Shown here: in pieces, positions 1 through 7,753 of the stretch
How the letters are laid out: every line of letters begins with the position of its first letter
Numbering within the stretch: the stretch's first letter is position 1
From: CASQEL01 sp036655975
Lineage (GTDB): Bacteria > Desulfobacterota > Desulfovibrionia > Desulfovibrionales > Desulfovibrionaceae
Assembly: GCA_036655975.1 (NCBI GenBank)
Contig: JAVVPD010000009.1
Span: forward strand, 1 to 40,025
DNA length: 40,025 bases
Reading direction: 5' to 3'
Translations under genes and position numbers: made by a program
The notes under the pieces: generated by a model
Told to the model about the DNA's origin: nothing
Database searches by the model: none
What the model saw: the letters and a program-made list of their open reading frames with translations, nothing else

Positions 1-10
1 GCAACGAACA

Positions 11-37
11 CCTGAGGGAGGTTTAGCCTCCCTCAGG
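11..37 (-). terminator. Stem-loop after the universal stress gene
   Basis: A perfect 11-bp inverted repeat (11-21 and 27-37, five-base loop) lies just past the stop codon of the minus-strand stress gene. The stem is GC-rich. The following minus-strand bases are only moderately T-rich, so termination is likely but not textbook. Confidence 0.65.
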
Positions 38-40
38 ATA

Positions 41-484
41 TTAATGAGCAGGACGAATGGTCAACACGGGCTGTTTAGCGTTTTTCACCACTTTTTCAGC
101 CACAGACCCAAAGAGAATACGGTCAATGCCCTTACGACCATGGGTACCCATGATAATCATATCGGCATTTTCGTCTTCAGCGCGATTGATGATTTCTTCC
201 GCAGCGTAGCCGATGAGCACTTGGCCCTTGGCATCCACACCGGGGAAATTTTCCGTCACGAACGATTCCATAGATTTTTCTGCGCCGGTGACAATTTCAC
301 CGACAAAATTTTCAATGGTATTAGGAGGTACGTGGAAGCCCACATATTGGCTCAGTGAGGGGGCCGTGTACACAACGACAACTTTTGCACCGGTAGCCAG
401 AGCAAGCGTTGTTGTGTATTCAGCCACAGCGCGGCTATGTTCGGAAAGGTCAACAGCACAAAGAATCTTTTTGATCTCACGCAT
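41..484 (-). CDS. Universal stress protein, UspA family
   Basis: A 147-residue single-domain Usp protein, the usual family length. It starts with the typical strand (REIKKILCAVDLSEHS) and ends with the nucleotide-binding signature GTHGRKGIDRILFGSVAE (G-x2-G-x9-G-S) followed by the closing strand QPVLTI. This suggests an ATP-binding Usp; the family is cytoplasmic, homodimeric and linked to stress survival. I start at the second of two close ATGs (484) because AAGGAG sits 7 bases before it and only one base before the ATG at 490. It is monocistronic, with a stem-loop directly after its stop. The specific stress it responds to cannot be read from sequence. Confidence 0.93.
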   Translation of the reverse strand: MREIKKILCAVDLSEHSRAVAEYTTTLALATGAKVVVVYTAPSLSQYVGFHVPPNTIENFVGEIVTGAEKSMESFVTENFPGVDAKGQVLIGYAAEEIINRAEDENADMIIMGTHGRKGIDRILFGSVAEKVVKNAKQPVLTIRPAH

Positions 485-726
485 GGGCATACTCCTTGGC
501 GATCTTGACGTTATTCAGCTACAGGCTCCCTAAAAAGCAGACCAGCGCACCAAGCGACATGGCTTACCTGTACTTAGAGTGTAAGAGCTTTTGCCCTAAT
601 AGACAAGCCCTGTGAGCCGTGCTATCAGATTTTATACGCCGCGCGACTTGTCCGTAACGGCAATTTTTGCCTTCTAGACTTTTTTAATATCTTTATATAA
701 TCAGTATGTTATGAAGCATAGCACTG

Positions 727-743
727 TTGGCAGGCTTTTTGCT
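727..743 (+). promoter_or_regulatory. Sigma-54 (RpoN) type -24/-12 promoter
   Basis: TTGGCAGGCTTTTTGCT matches the -24/-12 consensus TGGCACG-N4-TTGC: GG at 729-730 and GC at 741-742 have the exact required spacing. Transcription would start near 754, about 22 bases before the ATG at 776 and ahead of its GGAGG. No enhancer site was identified. Confidence 0.65.
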
Positions 744-775
744 TGAATGCAGCAAACGCCAATCGTGGAGGCGCC

Positions 776-1285
776 ATGAAAATACAGACTGAACAACTCG
801 ATGCCCTGTTCAAACAGCAGGAGCTGCATGCCAAACAAACCTTGCGCCCCGGTAAGGAAGACTTTGGAGCGACTCTAGCCCAAGAACTGGGGCTGACCGC
901 TGGGGCGACACCGGCCCCGGGCACCGTGCCTTTACCCGGTTCACAGCACGCGGTTATCGGGCAAATGCTGCTGGGGAATGCGGAAAATACTGCCGCCCCC
1001 GCATCAGCCCTCGAAACAGTCATGCAACAAACGCTGGCTCAAGCTTCTGGCGCGCTGGATACATGGGAATCCTATCTGGGGGCACTAGGGCAGACGGGTA
1101 AGCAAGGCGGAACATTGCGCGATGCCTATGGCTTGTTGCAAGGGTTGGACACCCAAGTTGCAGCCCTCAAGCAAAAGGCGCAGCCTGTGCTCGGCCAAAA
1201 CCCCGCCCTTGCCAGCATTGTACAAGAATTAGACGTGATGACAGCCACAGAAAAAGTAAAATTCAACCGGGGTGACTACGTGTAG
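776..1285 (+). CDS. Conserved-looking protein of unknown function, likely sigma-54 controlled
   Basis: A 169-residue soluble protein that I do not recognise. It has no signal peptide, no membrane segment and no cysteines. It is rich in Ala, Gln, Gly and Leu, with a probable helical second half (about residues 80-150) and a basic or polar tail ending FNRGDYV. I chose ATG 776, with GGAGG at 767-771, over an upstream TTG at 743 that would fall inside the promoter. It stands alone, with a sigma-54 type promoter in front and a strong terminator behind. In Desulfovibrio many flagellar genes use sigma-54, so a flagellar or motility role is possible, but that is inference from the promoter only. Confidence 0.8.
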   Translation: MKIQTEQLDALFKQQELHAKQTLRPGKEDFGATLAQELGLTAGATPAPGTVPLPGSQHAVIGQMLLGNAENTAAPASALETVMQQTLAQASGALDTWESYLGALGQTGKQGGTLRDAYGLLQGLDTQVAALKQKAQPVLGQNPALASIVQELDVMTATEKVKFNRGDYV

Positions 1286-1306
1286 CCAAGGCGCGCGCAG
1301 CCGACC

Positions 1307-1350
1307 AAAAAGCCCTCTGTATATTCGCATACAGGGGGCTTTTCTTGTAT
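1307..1350 (+). terminator. Rho-independent terminator
   Basis: A 15-bp near-perfect stem (1308-1322 and 1329-1343), closed at its base by A/T pairs, is followed by a T-rich stretch to 1356. It lies 22 bases after the stop at 1285. The A/T symmetry could also let it stop transcription on the other strand. Confidence 0.85.
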
Positions 1351-1400
1351 TTTTTTCGGATGTTACACGAGCACTGCCCGCATGCAATGCGTTAACGGTT

Positions 1401-2351
1401 CTAGGCGGATTTCAACAAGGCGTCAAAATAGGCAATGGTCTTAGTTAAGCCGGCCTGCAGGTCGATTTTCGGCTCCCAGTCCAGCATTTTTTTAGCAAGG
1501 CTAATGTCGGGGCGGCGCTGCTTGGGGTCATCGGCGGGCAAGGCTTCACAAATAATTTTTGAGCGGCTCCCCGTCATGGCAACCACCTGTTCAGCCAGTT
1601 GGCGAATGGTAAATTCTCCGGGATTCCCCATATTCATGGGGCCGACAAAAGCTTCGGGCGAGCCCATGAAGCGCACCATACATTCGATGAGATCATCCAC
1701 ATAGCAAAAAGAACGGGTTTGGCTGCCATCGCCGTAGATGGTGATATCTTGCCCCTGCAGGGCTTGGATAATAAAATTGGACACCACGCGACCGTCGTTG
1801 GGGTGCATCCGTGGGCCATAGGTATTAAAAATACGGCCCACTTTAATGGGCAATTTATTTTGGCGATGATAGGAAAAAAACAAGGATTCCGCGCAGCGCT
1901 TGCCCTCATCATAGCACGAGCGCAAGCCGTTGGGATTAACATTGCCCCAATAGGATTCGGGCTGGGGGTGAATGTCGGGGTCGCCGTAAACTTCGGAGGT
2001 AGAGGCCTGAAAAATGCGGGCACGCAGGCGCTTGGCAAGCCCGAGCATATTAATAGCCCCGTGGACGCACGTTTTAGTCGTCTGCACCGGATCTAATTGA
2101 TAATGTATGGGCGAGGCCGGACAGGCCAGATTGTAAATTTCGTCCGCTTCCACATACAGGGGAAAGGTCACGTCATGCCGGATGAGGTCAAAACGCTTAT
2201 TTTCCAGCAAATGCTCAATATTTTGACGAGAACTGGTGAAAAAATTGTCTACACAAATGACTTCGTGACCGTCTTTCAACAGTCTCTCGCACAAATGCGA
2301 ACCTAAAAAACCTGATCCGCCTGTCACCAACACGCGCTTACGTAAATGCAT
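1401..2351 (-). CDS. UDP-glucuronate decarboxylase-like SDR epimerase
   Basis: A 316-residue extended short-chain dehydrogenase. The NAD-binding motif GGSGFLGSH is at residues 11-19 and the catalytic Tyr-x3-Lys lies within SCYDEGKR (Y147, K151). The segments NLACPASP, YWGNVNP, GRIFNTYGPRMHPNDGRVVSNF and YGDGSQTRSFCYVDDL are characteristic of UDP-xylose synthase / UDP-glucuronate decarboxylase. That enzyme oxidises and decarboxylates UDP-glucuronate to UDP-xylose in the cytoplasm, supplying pentoses for surface polysaccharide. Its start has GAGGGAGG ahead of it, 58 bases after the napH stop on the same strand, so some co-transcription with nap is possible though functionally unrelated. A dTDP- or UDP-glucose 4,6-dehydratase is the main alternative. 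Confidence 0.88.
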   Translation of the reverse strand: MHLRKRVLVTGGSGFLGSHLCERLLKDGHEVICVDNFFTSSRQNIEHLLENKRFDLIRHDVTFPLYVEADEIYNLACPASPIHYQLDPVQTTKTCVHGAINMLGLAKRLRARIFQASTSEVYGDPDIHPQPESYWGNVNPNGLRSCYDEGKRCAESLFFSYHRQNKLPIKVGRIFNTYGPRMHPNDGRVVSNFIIQALQGQDITIYGDGSQTRSFCYVDDLIECMVRFMGSPEAFVGPMNMGNPGEFTIRQLAEQVVAMTGSRSKIICEALPADDPKQRRPDISLAKKMLDWEPKIDLQAGLTKTIAYFDALLKSA

Positions 2352-2409
2352 AGAGCCTCCCTCACCGTATAAAAATCGTCACGGCATAAGGTATGAAAGT
2401 ACGAACTTT

Positions 2410-3282
2410 CTAGGCGCTATGCAAGTCATTTTTGGTACTTCGCCGCCCCACGCTCAACGCGCCTTGGCCTTCCGCCCGACAGGCCCCCACGCAATCGGTA
2501 CAGTGGGTGCACTCCCCACGCGGCGGGCCGCCTTTTTGACGCATGTGTAAAGCCAACGAACACGCCCCCTCGCAAGGGCGACGGCCTTGTGCGTCGGGCT
2601 TACACGCGCAGACTTTTGGATTCCAGCGCAGCCCCCAAAATTTTTTGCCCATCACCGCCGTCCACGCCAGCAATACCGATTGCGGACACACATAGGCGCA
2701 CCACAAACGCCGCCCGACCACCAGTTCTACCAGCAATACCAGCCCAGGCACCGCCACAAGCAGGCCCACCCCCGCAAGCGTGGGATCTCCGTACCACAGT
2801 GTCAGGGGCACCAACGACAGCCCCCCGGGAAAGGACAAAATTTGCAGCAAAGGCACTGCCCCGTATGCCGAAAAACCCATCAAAACCAGCAACACGACCG
2901 AACGCCACCACAAGCGGAGGGTTTCCCCCCCCTTCCCCTTATACCCTGTGCGCCCTTTACCCACGAGCCACATATATTCTGACAGCAGCCCATAAGGGCA
3001 AATCCAGCCGCAAAACACCCGCCCGAAAACAAGGGCAATGCCCAAGGACAGCCCTGCGCCCACCCACAGTGCCGCCGCGCCAAACGCCCCTTGCACAAGG
3101 GGCTGAACCACGCTTAAGGGATCCGCAAAGGGCAGACCGTACACATCCAACGCAAAAAAACTGCCGTAGATGCGCGTCCAACCGTGCATGTTGGCCCACG
3201 ACAGCACACCCAAGCTGAGGAGCACCGCCCATTGTACACAGCGGCGCAGCCCATGAACCCGCGACCAAGCTTTACCGTCCAT
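2410..3282 (-). CDS. napH: Membrane ferredoxin-type protein NapH
   Basis: A 290-residue membrane iron-sulfur protein of the NapH/NosR-like family. It has several hydrophobic helices (roughly residues 15-35, 65-90, 130-150 and 165-190). The two family motifs that follow membrane segments, CGWICPYG and CAYVCPQS, are present. The C-terminal cytoplasmic part carries clustered cysteines, including CTHCTDCVGAC. In E. coli NapH works with NapG as a quinol dehydrogenase feeding electrons to the periplasmic nitrate reductase. Here it is the last nap gene and overlaps napG by 11 bases, suggesting translational coupling. A small hairpin (2395-2410) touches its stop codon. Confidence 0.92.
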   Translation of the reverse strand: MDGKAWSRVHGLRRCVQWAVLLSLGVLSWANMHGWTRIYGSFFALDVYGLPFADPLSVVQPLVQGAFGAAALWVGAGLSLGIALVFGRVFCGWICPYGLLSEYMWLVGKGRTGYKGKGGETLRLWWRSVVLLVLMGFSAYGAVPLLQILSFPGGLSLVPLTLWYGDPTLAGVGLLVAVPGLVLLVELVVGRRLWCAYVCPQSVLLAWTAVMGKKFWGLRWNPKVCACKPDAQGRRPCEGACSLALHMRQKGGPPRGECTHCTDCVGACRAEGQGALSVGRRSTKNDLHSA

Positions 3283-3790
3283 GGCTGTTTCCCCGCGCTA
3301 CGGTAACAACACCCCGCACCGGACACACATATTCGCACACGCCGCAACCGACACAAGCATCAGTGATGGTAGGGGTAAGGCCGGCTTGCAGAATAATCGC
3401 CGTGCCGCGTAAGGGGCAACGGTCATAACAGGTCCAGCACATGATTCCACCCGTATAATTATGGCAACGGTCTTTAAGGATCACGGCGCGCCCCATGTGT
3501 GCCTTGGCAGGCTGCGTCACCTTCCCGTCCAATGCGCCCGCAGGGCATTGGGGCGGACATTTCATGCACAGCCAGCAGGGTACCACGCGCGGATCAACCA
3601 CCGGCGTATGCCGCCCGGTGTGCGTGTCACCGGTCATAGAAATCGCCCCGTAGGGACAAGTATGCGCGCATTGACCGCATTGCACACAAAGAGCCAAAAA
3701 TTCTTGTTCCGCCACAGCCCCCGGAGGGCGCAAAAGCGTCGATGCAGCTACTTTAGGCATGGGGGGCAGGGCGGGTATGACGGGCCACAT
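3272..3790 (-). CDS. napG: Polyferredoxin NapG, without a visible Tat signal
   Basis: A 172-residue protein with four cysteine clusters for 4Fe-4S centres: CVQCGQCAHTCP, CWLCMKCPPQCP, an irregular third cluster (C-x8-CWTCYDRCP) and CVGCGVCEYVCP. The core begins LRPPGAVAEQEFL, as in the NapG/MauN family, which passes electrons from NapH toward the periplasmic nitrate reductase. Typical NapG proteins are longer and carry a twin-arginine signal. None is visible here: the reading frame opens inside the end of napD (38-base overlap). No Shine-Dalgarno sequence is clear for ATG 3790 or for the in-frame ATG at 3760, so expression probably relies on coupling to napD. Confidence 0.88.
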   Translation of the reverse strand: MWPVIPALPPMPKVAASTLLRPPGAVAEQEFLALCVQCGQCAHTCPYGAISMTGDTHTGRHTPVVDPRVVPCWLCMKCPPQCPAGALDGKVTQPAKAHMGRAVILKDRCHNYTGGIMCWTCYDRCPLRGTAIILQAGLTPTITDACVGCGVCEYVCPVRGVVTVARGNSHGR

Positions 3791-4055
3791 GGGGCGGGCA
3801 TTTGATGCTTTTACCCGCTTCTAGCTCATCTTCATAACTGACAAAAGCCAAATCGACACTGAGCACACCGTCCCACACCCGCAATGCGGTCATGTTACTC
3901 TCCACCAAGTCCGAATCCACTTCTAACACGGCCACCACTCTGCAGGCTTCCTCCCCCAGCTGCACCGTGCTTATGCCCGCATGCGCGGTCAACAGCGCAC
4001 GCACCGCGTCTACTTTTCCCTCTTCACACAAAAGCACCAAGCCCGCAACTGCCAT
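3753..4055 (-). CDS. napD: NapA maturation chaperone NapD
   Basis: A 100-residue protein with the small ferredoxin-like fold pattern of NapD: an opening strand (MAVAGLVLLCEEG), a helix with DAVRALLTAHAGI, the strand RVVAVLEVD and the closing segment GVLSVDLAFVSYEDE. NapD binds the Tat signal of NapA in the cytoplasm and controls its cofactor loading and export. It follows napA by 115 bases, and its start is preceded by GAGGGAGG. Its C-terminal 20 or so residues overlap the start of napG and look unlike the conserved core. The family is poorly conserved; the call rests on pattern, length and position. Confidence 0.85.
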   Translation of the reverse strand: MAVAGLVLLCEEGKVDAVRALLTAHAGISTVQLGEEACRVVAVLEVDSDLVESNMTALRVWDGVLSVDLAFVSYEDELEAGKSIKCPPHVARHTRPAPHA

Positions 4056-4097
4056 TTCCGCCTCCCTCAGCTCTGTTCATTGTTCCCGCGCTTGTCA

Positions 4098-4131
4098 CCC
4101 CTAGCCCCACAGAATGGGGGAAGGTAAGGGG
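4098..4131 (-). other. Stem-loop between napA and napD
   Basis: Nested inverted repeats (CCCCA/TGGGG around a five-base loop, then CCCCT/AGGGG outside) lie in the 115-base gap after napA. There is no T-run, so this is more likely an mRNA-stabilising or attenuating structure that sets napA apart from napDGH than a full terminator. That role is inference. Confidence 0.4.
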
Positions 4132-4170
4132 AAAGGCCGCACAGCCTCCCCCCTTGCCTTCATCATCACC

Positions 4171-6444
4171 TTAGGCCTTACGAATACGGGCCGCGCAGAT
4201 TTTGTATTCGGGTTCACGGGAGGCGAGGTCCGTCGCGTCCAAAAAGAGTTTATTCACCAGTTTTTTCGGGTCAAAGAAGGGAACCGCAATCAAACCCTGC
4301 TTGCAGATATCACTCACATGCGCGGGCAGAGACATAGAATCGCGGCGGGTTTCCACCATAACATTGTCGCCATTTTTGATGCCGGCTTTTTCGGCATCTG
4401 CGGGATGGATTTCCACAAAGGCGGCGGGGTTGGCCTTTTGCAATTCGGGCACTTTACCGGTCATGGTGGCAGAGTGCCAATGGTCGATAACGCGCATAGA
4501 CGTAAGATATAAAGGATATTCTGGCGTAGGTTCTTCCGCCGCCCCCTTGTAAGGACGCATCCAGATGGTGGCGCGTCCGTCGGGCTTACCATAAAAGAAT
4601 ATTTTATCAGGATGATCCGCAGGAACCATAGGATCTTCACCCCGCACATAGCGCAGATTGGTGCCGGGGTGCGTTTCAGTGGGACAGGGCCAAATGAGGC
4701 CCGATTCTTTACGCAGGCGATCGCGGGTCATACCGTAAAAATCGTAGGTGGTACCCTTGGAAACCAAGCGCCATTCGTTCCAAACATCCTCAGCATTGGT
4801 AAAGTTCACAAGCTTAGGATCAACCCCCGCACGCTTGGCGAAGTCTACCAAGGTATTGACAGTCGGGCGGCATTGGGCGGGGGGTTCCACCGCCTTTTCA
4901 ATGAGCGAATACCGCCGCTCGCCGCACCCGTATACCCCATCACGTTCGCACCAAAAGGCCGGCGCAAGAACAAGATCGGCATACTGCAAGGTTACCGCAT
5001 CGGGGAAGGCCTCAATGCACACGATAAAGGCGTCCGGATTGGACATGGCCTTATGCACTTTGTTCAAATTGGGCATCGTGTGGGCGGGATTGGTTTCGCA
5101 AATGATCAGAGCCTTGATGTCACCCTTGCCGAGGGCTTCAAAAAGCGCCACCGTATGATAGCCCATCTTGTCGCTGATGCGTCCGGCGGGCAAATCCCAA
5201 AGTTTTTCCATTTCCGCACGGTGCTTGGGGTTGGCAACCATACGCCCTGCGGGCAAAAGGTGGGACAAGGCCCCGCCGTCACGCACCCCGCCGCAGGCAT
5301 TAGGCTGCCCCGTCAAGGAAAAAGACGTTGCGCCGGGGCGGCATATTTGCCCCGTCAACAAATGCAGATTGTGGATCAGATTATTGGCCCACACCCCTTG
5401 TACGCGCTGGTTAATACCCATGCACCACAGGCTCATGGTGGCGCTGGATTCGGCAAACAGGTGGGCGGCGTCCCAAATCATTTTTTCGGGGATGGCGCAG
5501 AGGGCCGCGACCTTGGCGGGGGTGTAATCTTCCAAAAAGGCTTTATAGTCGTCAAAGGTGGCGGGTTTGCCTTCAATATTCATGAAACCCACGTATTTGT
5601 TCCAAAAACGGGCATTATCCAATTCTTCATGAATAATAACCCACGCCATGCCGTGCATCAGGGCAAGATCCGTACCGGGGCGGAAAGGAATGTGCAAATC
5701 AGCAATGCGGGCGGTGTTGGTTTTGCGCGGGTCAGCCACGATAATTTTGACCCCTGGGTCAGACTGCTTGCGCCGCGCAATACGCCGGAAAAGCACCGGA
5801 TGCGCTTCAGAGGTGTTGGAACCGATGATGAAAAAACACGAAGCCCGGTCAATATCAGCATAGGTGCCCATAGGCTCGTCCTTGCCGAAGGAGGTCAGAT
5901 AGCCCGCCACGGCTGAAGCCATGCACAAACGGGGATTGCCGTCCACATTGTTCGTGCCAAAGCCGCCCTTAAAAATTTTATTGGCGACGTAACTTTCCTC
6001 CGTGAGGCATTGACCAGAACCGTACCAAGCAACGGAATTGGGGCCATGGGTATCAATGGCGGTGCGGAATTTTTTCGCCATCATATTCAGGGCTTCGTCC
6101 CAGCCGATGGGTTCAAGCGGGGCCTGCTTGTTTTTGCGGTACAGGGGCTGGGTCACGCGGTCAGGGGAATTGAGCACCGGAATGAGCATGGCCCCCTTCA
6201 GGCATAATAAGCCGGCATTGTGGTTGGCAGGATCGCCCTTAATGGCAATGGCCTTGCCGTTTTTAACGCCCACCAGCACCCCGCAGCCGGTGCCGCAATA
6301 ACGGCATACACCCTTAACCCATTTGTCCGGCGCGTGGGGCGAAACAGGCTCAGCCGCCGCCAAGGCGCGCACAGGACCGGAAGCGGCGGTCAGGGCGGCG
6401 GAAAGGGCCAAACCGCGTAAGAATTCTCGTCTAGAAATATTCAT
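4171..6444 (-). CDS. napA: Periplasmic nitrate reductase catalytic subunit NapA
   Basis: A 757-residue molybdopterin oxidoreductase that reduces nitrate to nitrite in the periplasm. The N-terminus is a clear Tat signal (NISRREFLRG, then a hydrophobic stretch, cleavage near residues 30-31). The 4Fe-4S ligands are C47, C50, C54 and C81. The molybdenum-ligand cysteine is C174 in PRLCMASAVAG, the pattern that separates NapA from formate dehydrogenases (selenocysteine or cysteine in a different context). The length is close to the single-subunit D. desulfuricans enzyme and shorter than the NapB-dependent proteins of E. coli. It sits 11 bases after napM and is followed by napD. Stop codon TAA at 4171-4173. 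Confidence 0.97.
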   Translation of the reverse strand: MNISRREFLRGLALSAALTAASGPVRALAAAEPVSPHAPDKWVKGVCRYCGTGCGVLVGVKNGKAIAIKGDPANHNAGLLCLKGAMLIPVLNSPDRVTQPLYRKNKQAPLEPIGWDEALNMMAKKFRTAIDTHGPNSVAWYGSGQCLTEESYVANKIFKGGFGTNNVDGNPRLCMASAVAGYLTSFGKDEPMGTYADIDRASCFFIIGSNTSEAHPVLFRRIARRKQSDPGVKIIVADPRKTNTARIADLHIPFRPGTDLALMHGMAWVIIHEELDNARFWNKYVGFMNIEGKPATFDDYKAFLEDYTPAKVAALCAIPEKMIWDAAHLFAESSATMSLWCMGINQRVQGVWANNLIHNLHLLTGQICRPGATSFSLTGQPNACGGVRDGGALSHLLPAGRMVANPKHRAEMEKLWDLPAGRISDKMGYHTVALFEALGKGDIKALIICETNPAHTMPNLNKVHKAMSNPDAFIVCIEAFPDAVTLQYADLVLAPAFWCERDGVYGCGERRYSLIEKAVEPPAQCRPTVNTLVDFAKRAGVDPKLVNFTNAEDVWNEWRLVSKGTTYDFYGMTRDRLRKESGLIWPCPTETHPGTNLRYVRGEDPMVPADHPDKIFFYGKPDGRATIWMRPYKGAAEEPTPEYPLYLTSMRVIDHWHSATMTGKVPELQKANPAAFVEIHPADAEKAGIKNGDNVMVETRRDSMSLPAHVSDICKQGLIAVPFFDPKKLVNKLFLDATDLASREPEYKICAARIRKA

Positions 6445-6455
6445 AATAGGCTCCC

Positions 6456-6914
6456 TTACTCTTCTATGGTCGTCTTGGTGCTGGCCTGCCGATATTCATA
6501 GGCTTTACCGTGCATGGGACTCTGGTGGTTGGGGTGGCAACTGGAACAATCGTTACGCTTGCCGAATTTTGCTTCCATCCGCTCAATGGCGAGAGAATGA
6601 CAACGTGCACAAATATCCACACCCGGAACGCGCGTAAAGGGTAAAGACCCCTTGCCATCCGGCTGCCCGTGGCAGGTTTGGCAGCGTACCAGCGTAACGC
6701 CGTGCTTACTTTCGTACCAGTCCTGCGCCACCTTGGGCGTGGATTTTACATGGCAGCCGTAGCAGTCGCCCATGCGGTCGGGAGCGTCAAGGTGTTTGGC
6801 AGCCTCGCACTTGACACTGGGAAAGGCCCACGCCACATAGATAAAATACCCCCCCACCAGCAGCGCTACAACCAGCGGGATATAGACAACAGGTTTACGC
6901 AGCATATCCGTCAT
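6456..6914 (-). CDS. napM: Tetrahaem c-type cytochrome NapM
   Basis: A 152-residue protein with one N-terminal membrane anchor (about residues 9-30, YIPLVVALLVGGYFIYVAWAF). It has four CxxCH haem-binding motifs (CYGCH, CQTCH, CARCH, CSSCH). NapM is the tetrahaem cytochrome described for Desulfovibrio nap clusters that lack napB; it probably accepts electrons from NapC and passes them to NapA. It overlaps napC by four bases (ATGA), indicating translational coupling, and is followed after 11 bases by napA. The tail beyond the last haem motif is polar and short. Confidence 0.93.
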   Translation of the reverse strand: MTDMLRKPVVYIPLVVALLVGGYFIYVAWAFPSVKCEAAKHLDAPDRMGDCYGCHVKSTPKVAQDWYESKHGVTLVRCQTCHGQPDGKGSLPFTRVPGVDICARCHSLAIERMEAKFGKRNDCSSCHPNHQSPMHGKAYEYRQASTKTTIEE

Positions 6915-7480
6915 GGTCGTTTCTCCTTCATAGTGCTCAAAAATTTAGCGTTGCGGGGGATGCGCTCATCAAAGGGCGGCAGATGCGCCATATTAGCATG
7001 ACAGCCCGCACAGCCACTGCGTGATTGCCCGTTGGTACCCAAATAGGCCGCATGAGCTAATTTGCCTTCGGCGGACACGGAACCGTCATTTTTAGCATTG
7101 CGATCCAGATCCTGATGGCAGGCGCGGCAATTGGCATCGTCCACAAAGCGTCGGGCCATGGGCTGCATGGCGGCGCGGTCAAGGTCGTACCCGCCTTCGG
7201 TAGTATGCACCCAAACATCCTTGGTGCCGAGATACAGCTTGCCCGCCAGCATCCGCACAATATTTGTGCCCGGAATATGGCATTGGGCACAGCCAATGGC
7301 TTTGCCTTGCGCGTCCTTAGCATGCGGTGAGGCTTCCAGTTCTTGCTGGTAGACCTGCATCTCATGGCACGAAAGACAAAATTCCGTGGATTTGGTCTGC
7401 ACCACCGCCACACTGCCCACAAGGACGAGGACGATCACCGTAAGACCGCCTATCCAATACCTTTTTTGGCGTAATGGCAT
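6911..7480 (-). CDS. napC: Membrane quinol dehydrogenase, tetrahaem NapC/NirT family
   Basis: A 189-residue NapC/NirT cytochrome. It has one N-terminal transmembrane helix (about residues 9-29, IGGLTVIVLVLVGSVAVV) and four CxxCH motifs (CLSCH, CAQCH, CRACH, CAGCH). It oxidises membrane menaquinol and delivers electrons to periplasmic partners, here NapM/NapA. It is the first gene of the nap operon; AGGAG stands about 10 bases before the ATG. The upstream 270 bases are AT-rich and carry a long palindrome that may control the operon. NrfH is a related alternative, but the neighbouring napMADGH genes settle the assignment. Confidence 0.94.
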   Translation of the reverse strand: MPLRQKRYWIGGLTVIVLVLVGSVAVVQTKSTEFCLSCHEMQVYQQELEASPHAKDAQGKAIGCAQCHIPGTNIVRMLAGKLYLGTKDVWVHTTEGGYDLDRAAMQPMARRFVDDANCRACHQDLDRNAKNDGSVSAEGKLAHAAYLGTNGQSRSGCAGCHANMAHLPPFDERIPRNAKFLSTMKEKRP

Positions 7481-7627
7481 AGTAAATTTTCTCCTATGGC
7501 TACAATACGAAGTTCACATCCGTTCTGTTTTTCACAAAGCAAAATATGCGCCAGAATGATATTTTTTTTCACTTTGTATATTAGGTCTATATTTACTATT
7601 ATATAATCAAACAGTTCCGTTTCTGCG

Positions 7628-7653
7628 GATTTGTCAGACTATTCTGACAAATC
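7628..7653. promoter_or_regulatory. Perfect palindrome in the nap control region
   Basis: An 11-bp perfect inverted repeat (7628-7638 and 7643-7653; half-site GATTTGTCAGA) with a 4-base centre lies between divergent napC and the glycosyltransferase. TTCCGTTT occurs on both sides (7616-7623 and 7655-7662). A TATAAT-like hexamer for napC lies at 7598-7603 on the minus strand. With no following T-run it fits an operator better than a terminator. The half-site TGTCA...TGACA resembles CRP/FNR-family sites but has an 8-base rather than 6-base spacer, so the regulator is unknown. Confidence 0.5.
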
Positions 7654-7753
7654 ATTCCGTTTTTTATGACAAAACCCCTTCCATCACCGCCTTGCCCCTT
7701 GGCGCGCAGCTTGATATAGGTAGGGGGTATTCCCAAATAGCTCAGGAGTCTGT

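Noticed and set aside
540..620. A sigma-54 site for the universal stress gene on the minus strand (TTGGTGCGCTGGTCTGCT)
   Set aside because: The GG-to-GC spacing is one base too long for a -24/-12 promoter.
4612..5916. A 434-codon open frame on the plus strand
   Set aside because: It is the antisense of napA. The minus-strand frame has a complete, motif-rich NapA, and the plus frame has no recognisable domain or ribosome site.
7628..7653. The nap-region palindrome as a terminator
   Set aside because: No adjacent gene ends there and no T-run follows directly on either strand; it lies between divergent promoters.
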